Notes: generated by a model from the sequence alone, not told the origin. DNA of 16,379 nt from Gammaproteobacteria bacterium (GCA_020846815.1 JADLDF010000166.1:1-16379); one strand, 5' to 3'; shown: positions 7,600-15,439, numbered from the stretch's first letter. A program made the numbers and translations.

Positions 7600-7609
7600 G
7601 TTTGAACTT
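7600..7609 (+). other. Possible oriIS-like sequence of the IS91/ISCR element
   Basis: GTTTGAACTT matches, from memory, the core of the ISCR oriIS (GCGTTTGAACTTCCTATACC) over 10 bases; the flanking bases do not match well. It lies 248 bp after the transposase stop, on the side where an IS91-family element would have its origin. Chance is possible for a 10-base match, so this is a candidate only. Confidence 0.3.
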
Positions 7610-7847
7610 TGTCCGCTGTGCTGAAAATTTCTTAAGTCATATCGAAGCATGCGACCCGAAACGGAATGCTTTCCGAAAACTGGATGAGCGGCGCGCACTC
7701 CGGCAGGCAGAGCAGGCGGATAGGGCTACCGGATTGACCGATGCGCTCGGGCCGTGACACGGCGTTCCGATTGCACTCAAGGAACTGTTCAGCGTCGCCC
7801 CGCCTGCGGTTGACGGGCCTCTCCCGGCCGCCAGGGACGGAGACCGC

Positions 7848-9287
7848 TCAGCGCGGGTGCACTGCCGGCTCGTCCGATGACGCCATCGTGAAGATCTTCC
7901 CCGGATTCAGGATGCCGTCGGGATCGAGTGCGCGTTTGACGGCGCGCATCAGTGCGAGCGTCGCCGGATCACGCTCCTGCTCGAGGAAGCGCATCTTGTG
8001 CAGGCCGATGCCGTGCTCGCCGGTGCAGGTGCCGCCGAGCGCGATCGCGCGTGCGGTCAGGCGGTCGTTGGCGGCCTCGGCGCGTTCGCGTTCCGCGGGG
8101 TCGTCGGGACCGACCAGGATCAGCACGTGGAAGTTGCCGTCGCCGACGTGGCCGATGATTGCGGTCTCGAGGCCGGTGGCGTCGAGATCCGCGCGCGTCC
8201 CGTCGATGCATTCACTGAGGCGCGAGATCGGCACGCAGACGTCGGTGGTGACGCTGCGCGCGCCGGGGCGCAGCTGCAGCATCGCGAAATAGGCCATGTG
8301 TCGCGCCTGCCAGAGGCGCGAGCGTTCTTCCGGGCGCGTCGCCCATTCGAAGCCGCCGCCGCCGAGCTCGGTGGCGATGGCCTGCACGCTCCCGGCCTGC
8401 TCGCGCACCGATGCGTCGCTGCCGTGGAACTCCATCAGCAGCAGGGGCGATTCGCGCAGCGCGAGATGGCTGTGCCGGTTCACGGCGCGCACCGCGAGCG
8501 CATCGAGCAGCTCGCAGCGGGCGATCGGGATGCCGGCCTGGATGACCTGGCTCGCGGCGCGCACGGCAGCGGTGATGTCGGGAAAGTGGCAGACCGCGGC
8601 GCTCATGGCCTCGGGCAGCGGATGCAGCCGCACGGTGACTTCGGTGATCACGGCGAGCGTGCCCTCGCTGCCGATCAGCAGCCGGGTGAGATCGTAGCCC
8701 GCGGAGCTCTTGCGCGCGCGGGTGCCGGTGTGGATGGTCTCGCCCGCGGCCGTGACGGCCGTCAGCGCCAGCACGTTCTCGCGCATCGTGCCGTAGCGCA
8801 CGGCATTGGTGCCGCTCGCGCCCGTCGCGCACATGCCGCCGAGGGTCGCGTCGGCGCCCGGATCGATCGGGAAGAAGAGGCCACTGCCGCGCAGCGCCTC
8901 GTTGAGCGCCAGGCGCGTGACGCCGGCCTGGACGGTGGCGCTGAGGTCCTCGACGTCGATGCGTAGCACGCGGTCGAGCCGGGTCAGATCGAGCGAGACG
9001 CCGCCCGCGACTGCGAGCACATGGCCCTCCAGCGAGGACCCGGCGCCGAACGGGATCAGGGGCAGGCGATGGCGCGCGGCGATGCGCACGACCTCGACGA
9101 CGTCGTCGTGCGAATGCGCATATACGACCGCGTCCGGCGGCGGTGCGTCGAGCGGTGATTCGTCCCGGCCGTGATGCTCGCGCACCGCTCGCGCCAGCGA
9201 GCACTGTGGACCGAAACGCGCCTGCAGCTCCGCAAGCGCGGCGGCGGTGGCGCGTGACGGAGCACCGGCAACGGGGTCGGACGGCAT
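7848..9287 (-). CDS. FAD-linked oxidase, D-lactate dehydrogenase (cytochrome)/GlcD type
   Basis: With the ATG at 9287 the protein has 479 residues, usual for D-lactate dehydrogenase (cytochrome) and GlcD relatives. These enzymes oxidise D-2-hydroxy acids such as D-lactate or glycolate to 2-oxo acids and reduce a respiratory carrier. Motifs of the FAD-binding (PCMH) domain are PFGAGSSLEGH (79-89), IDPGADATLGGM (141-152) and SAGYDLTRLLIGSEGTL (195-211). The C-terminal substrate domain has VTTDVCVPISRL (346-357), GHVGDGNFH (379-387), GGTCTGEHGIG (418-428) and NPGKI (461-465). The substrate is not determined. The start is uncertain: an in-frame ATG lies in each of three 18-bp repeats upstream (9359, 9341, 9323), the earliest giving 503 residues, and none has a clear Shine-Dalgarno. 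The family's N-terminal helix begins soon after the 9287 start. The gene is divergent from the cysQ-like gene. Confidence 0.9.
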   Translation of the reverse strand: MPSDPVAGAPSRATAAALAELQARFGPQCSLARAVREHHGRDESPLDAPPPDAVVYAHSHDDVVEVVRIAARHRLPLIPFGAGSSLEGHVLAVAGGVSLDLTRLDRVLRIDVEDLSATVQAGVTRLALNEALRGSGLFFPIDPGADATLGGMCATGASGTNAVRYGTMRENVLALTAVTAAGETIHTGTRARKSSAGYDLTRLLIGSEGTLAVITEVTVRLHPLPEAMSAAVCHFPDITAAVRAASQVIQAGIPIARCELLDALAVRAVNRHSHLALRESPLLLMEFHGSDASVREQAGSVQAIATELGGGGFEWATRPEERSRLWQARHMAYFAMLQLRPGARSVTTDVCVPISRLSECIDGTRADLDATGLETAIIGHVGDGNFHVLILVGPDDPAERERAEAANDRLTARAIALGGTCTGEHGIGLHKMRFLEQERDPATLALMRAVKRALDPDGILNPGKIFTMASSDEPAVHPR

Positions 9288-9306
9288 CGTGGCGGCTTCG
9301 AGGTTC

Positions 9307-9360
9307 GCAGCGGTTTGAGACATCGCGGCGGTTTGAGGCATCGCAACGGTTTCGGACATC
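9307..9360. repeat. Three tandem 18-bp repeats at the 5' end of the FAD oxidase gene
   Basis: Units at 9307-9324, 9325-9342 and 9343-9360 follow the pattern GC[AG][AG]CGGTTT[GC][AG]G[AG]CATC. A weakly related fourth unit may lie at 9289-9306. On the minus strand each unit supplies an in-frame ATG and would encode a hexapeptide of form M-S/P-E/Q-T-V/A-A, extending the FAD oxidase N-terminus. The 18-bp period preserves the reading frame, which favours real coding or recent slippage within a coding or leader segment. Confidence 0.75.
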
Positions 9361-9429
9361 GCGGTAGGGGACGGTAGCACACCCGCTCGCGGCCGGCCCG
9401 GCACCGGACTGGCATGCAGGCCCGCGATC

Positions 9430-10224
9430 ATGGTCTCCTTGGCGCTCATGACCCTGCTCGACGACATGCTCGACGCGGCACTCGCGGCCGGCGAGGAGAT
9501 CCTGCGGATCCGCGACATCGGCTTCGCGATCCATCGCAAACCGGACGCATCGCCGGTGACGGCCGCCGACCAGGCGGCGGAGGCGCTGATCCTGGCGCGG
9601 CTCGCGCGCCTCCTGCCGGATGTACCGGTCGTCGCCGAGGAGTCCGTCGCCGGCGGCGGCGAGGCGCGTGCGGGCGAGCGCTTCTTCCTCGTCGATCCGC
9701 TGGATGGCACCCGTGAATTCGTCGACGGGCGGGACGAATTCACGGTCAACATCGCGCTGGTCGAGCATGGCAGCCCCGTACTCGGCGTCGTGGTCGCGCC
9801 GGCGCTGGGACGCAGCTTCGCCGGCGACGTCTACGCCGCCGTGGCATTCGAAGCACGCCGCGGCGCCGCGGGGCCGTCGGTGGAGCGGCGCCCGCTGCGC
9901 GTGCGTACGCCGCAACCGGGCCGACGGGTCGCGGTGGCGTCGCGCTCGCATGGTTCGCCGCAGACCGAGCGCTGGCTCGCGGCGCAGGGCGTCACCGACC
10001 GGGTGTCGATCGGATCGTCGCTGAAATTCTGCCTGCTGGCCGCGGGCGAGGCGGATGTCTATCCGCGCTTCGGTCCGACGATGGAGTGGGATACCGCGGC
10101 GGGGCATGCCGTGCTGGTCGCAGCCGGGGGCGCCGTGCTCGGTCCCGACGGCGCACCGCTCGCTTACGGCAAGCCCGGCTTCAGGAACACGGACTTCGTC
10201 GCGACCGCGCAGCCACTGCGCTGA
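9430..10224 (+). CDS. cysQ: CysQ-like 3'(2'),5'-bisphosphate nucleotidase (inositol monophosphatase superfamily)
   Basis: A 264-residue Mg-dependent, Li-sensitive phosphatase of the inositol monophosphatase superfamily. CysQ removes the 3'-phosphate of adenosine 3',5'-bisphosphate (PAP), a by-product of sulfate assimilation and of phosphopantetheine transfer. Metal-binding motifs are all present: SPVTAADQAAE (41-51), VVAEES with Glu70/Glu71 (67-72), DPLDGTREFV (89-98), and EWDTAAGHAVLVAAGG (219-234) with Asp221. REFV after DPLDGT and KFCLLAAGEADVYPR (199-213) are CysQ-like rather than SuhB-like. The start may be the ATG at 9430 or the one at 9448 (MTLLDDML), which better resembles E. coli CysQ; neither has a good Shine-Dalgarno. 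It diverges from the FAD oxidase, with 70-140 bp between the starts depending on which are used. The family is sure, the exact nucleotide substrate probable. Confidence 0.9.
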   Translation: MVSLALMTLLDDMLDAALAAGEEILRIRDIGFAIHRKPDASPVTAADQAAEALILARLARLLPDVPVVAEESVAGGGEARAGERFFLVDPLDGTREFVDGRDEFTVNIALVEHGSPVLGVVVAPALGRSFAGDVYAAVAFEARRGAAGPSVERRPLRVRTPQPGRRVAVASRSHGSPQTERWLAAQGVTDRVSIGSSLKFCLLAAGEADVYPRFGPTMEWDTAAGHAVLVAAGGAVLGPDGAPLAYGKPGFRNTDFVATAQPLR

Positions 10225-10410
10225 CGACGCCTCGTCTGCGGCGCCGATGCGATGCCGGGGTGTCAGCGTGATGCAGCCGGCAGCGCGCCCCGAAATGCGA
10301 GGTGCATCGCACTGACGAGGACGAGTGCGGCATCTTATGTTGCCTGATGCGCTGGCGGCCGGCCCTGCTCGGGGAGAATCGGTCCGACAACAACGCATAT
10401 AGGGGATATC

Positions 10411-12600
10411 GTGGCGATCGCTCCCTTCGACCGCGATCCGGTGCGACTCGGCGGCACGTCCGAGTCGCGGTTCAAGCTGCTCCAGGAAGTCTGCCGCTGC
10501 GGTGATGCCGCGTACTGGCGCGCGGTGGATCGTCGCGGCGGGAGGAACTGCGTCGTGCGCGTCTTCGAGACCAACAGCGCGGACACCTCGCGCCGCCTCG
10601 GCGAGCTGCACCGTGAACGCGTCCTCGCCGAGCGTCTCGCGCGTCCGGAGGTGCTGCGCACCGACGTGCCGCTGATCGAAGGCGAGCGCATCTTCCAGCT
10701 CGTCGAACCCGAGCCGGCGCATACGATCGACGCGGCGGGCGAGAGTGGTCGGCTCGCGATCATCATGCTGCTGGTGAACGTCGCGCGGGTGCTGGCCGGC
10801 GCGCATGCGCTGGGCGTATTCCACGGAGCGTTCTCGCGCGCGAGCTGCCTGCGCACGGCCGATGGACGACTGCTGGTGCAGGGCTTCACCGGCGATGCCG
10901 CCGTCGCTGCGGCGGTCCGCGACGGCATCGCGGCCGATCATCGCGCCTTCCTCGAGTTCGCACAGAAGTGGCTGCAGGGCAGTGGCGGCCCGCCGCCGCG
11001 GCTGCGCCGCTACTTCCAGCGCGAGCTCGCCCCTTCGGCACCACGTCCCGCGGCCAACGCGCTGGCGACGCTGGCCGACGAGCTGCGCGAATCGCTCGAA
11101 GACACCTTCCCGTGGCCCGCCGCCGGTGCGCACGTGGTGCCGCCCGCGCCACCGCGGACCGAATCGGCCGTGGAATGCGCGGCGCCGACGCCGAACCCGA
11201 AGCCGGCGCGGGTTCGCGCGTCACGACAAGTCTCGCGCGGCAGGGCGTCTCCCGCTGCCGCCGTCGCGCCAGCGGTATCCACGGCGAGCTCACCTGTACC
11301 GGCCGTGATGCCGCAGGCGCCTGCCGCGCACTTCACGCCCGCGGCTCTCACACCCCGCGTCACACCAGCGTCCGCAGCCGTTGCCGCGGTCATGCCCGCA
11401 TCCGCGGCCGCACCTGCGTCTGTGCCAACGCCGGTAACGTCACCGTCACCGGCGGTGGCACCGACATCACCACCTGCGACGCCCGCGGATGCGCCACCCG
11501 ATCGAGACGACCCGGACGGGGCATCCACGACCGAGGCGGACGGCAGCGGCCCGACACGGCCGGGCATGCGGCCCGCAGCAGCCGAAATCTGGTATCCGCC
11601 TGCAGCACCGCGGTGCAACGCCGTGGCGGAAGCGGACGAGGCGCGGTCACGGCGGCCGCTGTGGCCGTGGCTGGTCGCACTGTTGCTGGGCACGGCGCTC
11701 GCCGTCTGGCATTTCGGCACACGCGCGGATCCACGGCCGCCGCCGCCGCCGCCGCGGGCTGCGGCGAGCATGCAGCCTGAATCACCGGTCACCGCCACGG
11801 CACGCGAGGATGGGGCAGCATCCGCCGGCCCGGTGGTGTTGTCCGGCCGTGCAGGCGTGACGGTGGATCCGGCTCGCGCCACCGGGGAGGGCGGAGCCGC
11901 GGCAGCGGCAGCGGTCATGACTCGCAGCGGTGGGCGTGCGATCGACCGACCGGCCATCGAATCGCGCCCGCGGCCAGCGCCGGAATCCACCGTGCGAGCC
12001 GCGACCGACCGCCCGCTGCAGGGATCCGTCGAGTCGTCGCAGGAACCGGTCGCGATGGAGGCTCAGACGGCCCGCAGCCGCGTCGCACCCCTGGTCGCGG
12101 GCGGCAACCGCGCCCTGACCGCCCTCGAGCCGGAGATGGCCCGCGAGGCTTTCGCCGCAGCGCTGGCGCTGGCGCCGAACGATCCCGCCGCGCTCGAAGG
12201 CAGCCAGCGCGCACGGCGCCTGGCGGGCGTCGCGGCGCTGATGCGCGATGCGCGCGAGGCGGCGGCGCGTGGCGATCATGCACGCGCGGTACAGGGATAT
12301 GCGCAGGCGCTGCGAGCCGATCCGCGCAACCGCGGCCTCGGCGAGGCGCTGGCGGTGGCGCGCCGAAGCCTGGCGCGCGACGCGGTCGGATCGGTGCTCG
12401 CCGAGGGCCATGCCGCCCTCGGCGCCGGTCGCCTGGAAGCCGCACGCGATGCCTTCGCGCGCGCGCTGGCGCTGGACGCCTCGGCGCCGGGCGCACGCCT
12501 GGGTGCCGAGCAGGCCGCGACCGCGATCGCGCTGCGCGACCAGTCGAGCGCGCGTCGCGTCGTGCCGACCGATGCCGGGCCGACCGACGCATCTCTCTGA
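10411..12600 (+). CDS. Membrane-anchored pseudokinase-like protein with C-terminal TPR-like repeats
   Basis: A 729-residue protein that I cannot match to a named family. Residues about 20-165 follow a Ser/Thr-kinase-like layout: FKLLQEV, a beta3-like CVVRVFE, LHRERVLAERL as a helix C, then MLLVNVARVLAGAHALGVFHG and GRLLVQGFTG. Catalytic positions look lost: Arg50 replaces the VAIK lysine, the HRD-like site reads FHGA (137-140), the following Asn is Cys146, and DFG reads GFT (158-160). Residues about 240-400 are an Ala/Pro/Thr-rich linker. LWPWLVALLLGTALAVWHF (417-435), preceded by Arg residues, is a single membrane helix. A second disordered stretch leads to about three TPR-like repeats (about 563-596, 611-641, 660-697) with A-G/A-F--AL-L-P patterns. 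The start is GTG at 10411 with AGGGG at 10402-10406. The kinase-like part would be cytoplasmic and the TPRs periplasmic, by the positive-inside rule. It could act as a scaffold; function unknown. Confidence 0.75.
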   Translation: MAIAPFDRDPVRLGGTSESRFKLLQEVCRCGDAAYWRAVDRRGGRNCVVRVFETNSADTSRRLGELHRERVLAERLARPEVLRTDVPLIEGERIFQLVEPEPAHTIDAAGESGRLAIIMLLVNVARVLAGAHALGVFHGAFSRASCLRTADGRLLVQGFTGDAAVAAAVRDGIAADHRAFLEFAQKWLQGSGGPPPRLRRYFQRELAPSAPRPAANALATLADELRESLEDTFPWPAAGAHVVPPAPPRTESAVECAAPTPNPKPARVRASRQVSRGRASPAAAVAPAVSTASSPVPAVMPQAPAAHFTPAALTPRVTPASAAVAAVMPASAAAPASVPTPVTSPSPAVAPTSPPATPADAPPDRDDPDGASTTEADGSGPTRPGMRPAAAEIWYPPAAPRCNAVAEADEARSRRPLWPWLVALLLGTALAVWHFGTRADPRPPPPPPRAAASMQPESPVTATAREDGAASAGPVVLSGRAGVTVDPARATGEGGAAAAAAVMTRSGGRAIDRPAIESRPRPAPESTVRAATDRPLQGSVESSQEPVAMEAQTARSRVAPLVAGGNRALTALEPEMAREAFAAALALAPNDPAALEGSQRARRLAGVAALMRDAREAAARGDHARAVQGYAQALRADPRNRGLGEALAVARRSLARDAVGSVLAEGHAALGAGRLEAARDAFARALALDASAPGARLGAEQAATAIALRDQSSARRVVPTDAGPTDASL

Positions 12601-12622
12601 GCCGATCGCGGCTCGTTCCCGA

Positions 12623-12638
12623 CGCGGGCACGCCCGCG
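12623..12638. terminator. GC-rich hairpin between convergent genes
   Basis: CGCGGG (12623-12628) and CCCGCG (12633-12638) form a perfect 6-bp stem with a 4-nt loop, in the 53-bp gap between the stops of the pseudokinase-like gene and the universal stress gene. No clear T tract follows on either strand. As a bidirectional intrinsic terminator it is therefore plausible but weak. Confidence 0.35.
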
Positions 12639-12653
12639 CCGGCGTGACGACCG

Positions 12654-13640
12654 TCAGATCGTTATCTGCGACGGTATCGTCATGAGCTGGGCGCCGCGGC
12701 CACGGGCCGGAACCGGACTCTTGAAGCGGCCCGGCTTGACGATCAGCACGTCGCAGGGCAGGGCGTCGAGCACGGCCTCGGCGGTGTTGCCGATCAGCAG
12801 CCGCTTCAGTCCCGAACGCGATACCGCTCCCATGACGACGATCGACGCCTTGAGTGCGCGCGCCGTGGCGGGAATCGTCTCGCGCGGCACGCCTTCGAGC
12901 ACCGTCACCTTGTGCGCGGGCAGCGGCAGGCGATCGAGCTCGACGTCGAGCGCGGCACGCGCCTGCGCCTCGGCCTGACTGCCGTCCGCGCCGGGCATCA
13001 TCACGGGCCCCGCCACCCAGCCGGCGGTGACGACCACCGGCGGCGGATAGACATGGACGACCTGCATGGCGCCCTTCATCGCGCTCTTCAATGACCCTGC
13101 GGTCTTCAGGATGTCGGCATCGAGTCGCACGGGTTTGGCGTGCTGGTGCAGCGGATCGACCGCGGCCATGACGGTTGGGCGGTGGTAGGGCCGCGGCGTC
13201 TTGACGATCAGCACGGGGCAGGGGGCGAGACGCAGCAGCTCCCAGTCGGTGTAGCTGAGCATCCAGCCGGCGACGTGGCGGCCGGCATGGCGTTCGGCGA
13301 CGATCAGATCGACCTTGCGCCGGATGCCGCGACGCACGATCGCCTCGGCAGGCGGATGATCCCACTCGGCCGCGACGCTGACCTGGATGCGATGGCGGCG
13401 CAGGCGGGCGGCGATCGTCTCGAGGCGCACGACGGTGCGCTCGACCTGCTCACGCTCGTAGTCGCGCAGGTCGATCGCCTGTGCCTGCAGCGCGTCGACC
13501 ATGATGGTCTGCGACAGACTGTGGAAGAGCTCGAGCTCGGCGCCGTACGCCTTGGCGAGCTGTGCGGCCTTGCGCACGGCGGGCAGCGCGCGGGCGCCGG
13601 GGTCCTTGATCGCAACCAGGATGCGCTTGACGTTCTGCAT
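12654..13640 (-). CDS. Tandem-domain universal stress protein (UspE-like)
   Basis: A 328-residue protein with two Usp domains, the size of UspE-like proteins. Domain 1 (about 3-148) runs from RILVAIKDPGARALPAV to VDLIVAERHAG and CPVLIVKTPRP. Domain 2 (about 154-302) runs from TVMAAVDPLH through VVHVYPPP, EGVPRETIPATA and SIVVMGAVSRSGLKRLLIG to CDVLIVKPGR. The nucleotide-binding G-2X-G-9X-G-S/T loop is altered in domain 2 (Gly271, Ser274, Gly284, Asn285) and not evident in domain 1, so ATP binding is doubtful. Such proteins are cytoplasmic and help in starvation, oxidative stress and sometimes motility. The ATG at 13640 is preceded by a good GAGGGGGA Shine-Dalgarno about 6 nt away. It is convergent with the pseudokinase-like gene and divergent from the FAD oxidase at 13823. 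Confidence 0.9.
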   Translation of the reverse strand: MQNVKRILVAIKDPGARALPAVRKAAQLAKAYGAELELFHSLSQTIMVDALQAQAIDLRDYEREQVERTVVRLETIAARLRRHRIQVSVAAEWDHPPAEAIVRRGIRRKVDLIVAERHAGRHVAGWMLSYTDWELLRLAPCPVLIVKTPRPYHRPTVMAAVDPLHQHAKPVRLDADILKTAGSLKSAMKGAMQVVHVYPPPVVVTAGWVAGPVMMPGADGSQAEAQARAALDVELDRLPLPAHKVTVLEGVPRETIPATARALKASIVVMGAVSRSGLKRLLIGNTAEAVLDALPCDVLIVKPGRFKSPVPARGRGAQLMTIPSQITI

Positions 13641-13704
13641 GTCGAGATCCCCCTCGTCAGCGTTCGATTGTCGTGGCGGGCCGCGAAGCCCTGCATCCGT
13701 ATCA

Positions 13705-13719
13705 CTGCGTAGAACGCAG
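13705..13719. repeat. Inverted repeat in the usp/FAD-oxidase divergent gap
   Basis: CTGCGT (13705-13710) and ACGCAG (13714-13719) are perfect 6-bp arms separated by AGA. The position, between two divergent genes 182 bp apart, is that of an operator. No regulator is known for it, and a short GC-rich palindrome may arise by chance. Confidence 0.35.
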
Positions 13720-13731
13720 ACCGGTCACTTC

Positions 13732-13745
13732 GCTGCAGCTGCAGC
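13732..13745. repeat. Perfect 14-bp palindrome in the divergent gap
   Basis: GCTGCAGCTGCAGC reads the same on both strands. It lies 12 bp from the neighbouring inverted repeat, about 77 bp before the FAD oxidase ATG and 91 bp from the usp start. A dimeric regulator site is possible. It is also a simple CTGCAG repeat, so chance is not excluded. Confidence 0.35.
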
Positions 13746-13822
13746 CTTTCGTTGCGCGGCCCACATGGCGCGGGGCCCGGCGTCCCGCTAGCATCGTCGG
13801 CTCGCGACAACTGGAGAACATC

Positions 13823-15439
13823 ATGACACAGGCCGCCATGCCGCTCGAACCGACACGCGATCCCGCGCGCATCTTCGCAGGCATCCTCGAAGCCGACGAG
13901 CTCTCGCTCGACGAGCAGGAGCGCCGTCTGGCGTCGAGCGACGTCTACATGTCCGGCGTCCTGGCCGAGGCCGTGCTGCGGCCGCGCGATCGCGAGCGGC
14001 TGGCGCGCGCGGTGGGCGCAGCCACCGCGTCAGGCTATGCGCTCTGCGCGCGTGGCGGCGGCATGTCCTATACCGGCGGCTACGTGCCCGAGCGCGGCGG
14101 CACGCTGGTCGTCGACACTTCGCGCCTCGATCGCATCGTCGAGATCAGCGCCGACGACATGTACATCACGGTCGAGGCTGGCGTGACCTGGCAGCGCATC
14201 CACGAGGCCCTCAAGCCGCTCGGGCTGCGGCTGCCGTTCTTCGGCACGTTCTCGGGTGCGCGGGCCACGGTCGGCGGCGGCCTGTCCAACGGCGCGTTGT
14301 TCTTCGGCACGGCACGTTTCGGCACGGCCGCCGACTGCGTGCTCGGCCTCGAGGTCGCGCTCGCCGACGGCACGCTGCTGCGCACGGGGCAGGCAGGCTT
14401 CCGCAACGTCGCCAAGCCGTTCTACCGCACCTACGGCCCCGACCTCACGGGCCTCTTCTGCCACGACGGCGGTGCGCTCGGCATCAAGACGCAGGCGACC
14501 TTCCGCCTGATCCGCACGCCGGCGTACACCGGCTATGCCTCGTTCATCTTCACCGCATCGAGTTTCGTCGAGGGCATGAAGGCGGTCGGCCGCGCGCTCT
14601 CGGAGGTGGCGCGCACCGGTGCAGCCGAGGAAGCCTACGTGTTCGACCCCGAGACCACGCGCAAGAACCTCGAATCCCACGACCTGCTCAAGGACGTGAA
14701 GACGCTGGCGAACGTCGTGCGCCAGGGCTCGTCGCTGCTCAAGGGCCTGCGCGACGGCGTGCAGCTGATCGCCGCGGGCCGCGACTTCGTGCCGGCCGAT
14801 GCGTTTTCGCTGCACATGGTCTGCACCGGGCGGACGCAGGCCGCGCTCGACGCGGAGCTGGCCGCCTGCCGCGAGGCCTGCGAGCGTCTCGGCGGCAAGG
14901 AGATCCCGAACTCGATTCCCAAGGCCGTGCGGGCCAGCCTGTTCCCGGCGCCCGACGACGTGCTCGGCCCGAAGGGCGACCGCTGGGCCGCTCTCAACGC
15001 GAAGGTGGCGCACACCGATGCGTCGCGCATCATCGAGGCGAGCGCCGCGGCGCTGCGGCCGTACGAGGCGGAGATGCGCGAGAAGGGCGTCTGGATGAGT
15101 CACCTGCTGATCGCGATCGGCACGAACGCGTTCAGCTTCGAGCCCGTGTTCCACTGGTTCGACGAGTGGCTGCCGATGCACGAGCGCATGCCGGCGCCGG
15201 AGGTGCTCGCGAAATTCAGCCGGCCGGCGGCCAATCCCGCGGCACGCGAGCTGGTACAGCGGCTGCGCGGGGTGCTGGTCGAGTTGTTCTCCGACCTCGG
15301 CGCGTCTTCGAACCAGATCGGCAAGACCTACCCGTACATGCAGTCGCTGGAACCGCGCACGGCACAGTTCGTCACCGGACTGAAGGACCTGACGGATCCC
15401 CGCCGGCTGATGAATCCCGGCGGGCTGGGGCTGCGCTGA
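13823..15439 (+). CDS. FAD-binding (PCMH-type, GlcD-like) oxidoreductase
   Basis: A 538-residue flavoprotein with an N-terminal PCMH FAD domain: ALCARGGGMSYTGGYVP (73-89), VVDTSRLDRIVEI (96-108), YITVEAGVTW (114-123), GGGLSNGALFFGTARFGT (151-168), and DGGALGIKTQATFRLI (215-230). The rest is a GlcD-type C-terminal domain ending TDPRRLMNPGG. It oxidises an unknown alcohol or hydroxy acid with FAD, presumably cytoplasmic or membrane-associated. It differs from the D-lactate-type enzyme at 7848-9287: it lacks GHVGDGNFH and GEHGIG, and carries a longer region rich in charged helices (about 245-400). The ATG at 13823 has GGAG at 13813-13816; the frame is open for 50 codons upstream, but those residues look like noncoding DNA. 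The stop is only 10 bp from the convergent flgN stop. The substrate is unknown. Confidence 0.85.
   Translation: MTQAAMPLEPTRDPARIFAGILEADELSLDEQERRLASSDVYMSGVLAEAVLRPRDRERLARAVGAATASGYALCARGGGMSYTGGYVPERGGTLVVDTSRLDRIVEISADDMYITVEAGVTWQRIHEALKPLGLRLPFFGTFSGARATVGGGLSNGALFFGTARFGTAADCVLGLEVALADGTLLRTGQAGFRNVAKPFYRTYGPDLTGLFCHDGGALGIKTQATFRLIRTPAYTGYASFIFTASSFVEGMKAVGRALSEVARTGAAEEAYVFDPETTRKNLESHDLLKDVKTLANVVRQGSSLLKGLRDGVQLIAAGRDFVPADAFSLHMVCTGRTQAALDAELAACREACERLGGKEIPNSIPKAVRASLFPAPDDVLGPKGDRWAALNAKVAHTDASRIIEASAAALRPYEAEMREKGVWMSHLLIAIGTNAFSFEPVFHWFDEWLPMHERMPAPEVLAKFSRPAANPAARELVQRLRGVLVELFSDLGASSNQIGKTYPYMQSLEPRTAQFVTGLKDLTDPRRLMNPGGLGLR

Larger units (their letters stand above)
7353..7847. 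other. Gene-free tail downstream of the IS91-type transposase remnant
   Basis: About 495 bp with no gene I can support on either strand; the short open frames here resemble nothing known. The first 250 bp probably belong to the IS91-family element, whose members carry a noncoding 3' tail containing the replication origin. The stretch holds a hairpin (7378-7393), an oriIS-like string (7600-7609), and a more AT-rich patch around 7610-7680. From about 7800 it leads into the 3' end of the minus-strand FAD oxidase gene at 7848. Confidence 0.5.

Noticed and set aside
7353..7760. Short open frames after the transposase remnant.
   Set aside because: They are Gly/Arg-rich, lack ribosome sites and match nothing recognisable; they are most likely the noncoding tail of the IS91-type element.
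9288..9752. Extension of the FAD oxidase to a 634-residue protein starting at 9752.
   Set aside because: The extra 130 residues beyond the repeats lie antisense to the CysQ-like coding sequence and are Ser/Arg/Ala-rich with no domain. A start at 9287, or within the repeats, fits the family length.
8212..11133. A 973-codon minus-strand open frame.
   Set aside because: It overlaps the real FAD oxidase in another frame and runs antisense through the cysQ-like and pseudokinase-like genes. Its translation is low-complexity and Arg-rich.
11010..11990. A 326-codon Gly/Ala-rich minus-strand frame under the pseudokinase linker.
   Set aside because: It mirrors the Ala/Pro-rich linker on the plus strand; no domain, no start signal.
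11782..13365. A 527-codon minus-strand frame crossing the convergent stops.
   Set aside because: It is a frame-shifted shadow of the universal stress gene continued antisense through the TPR region.
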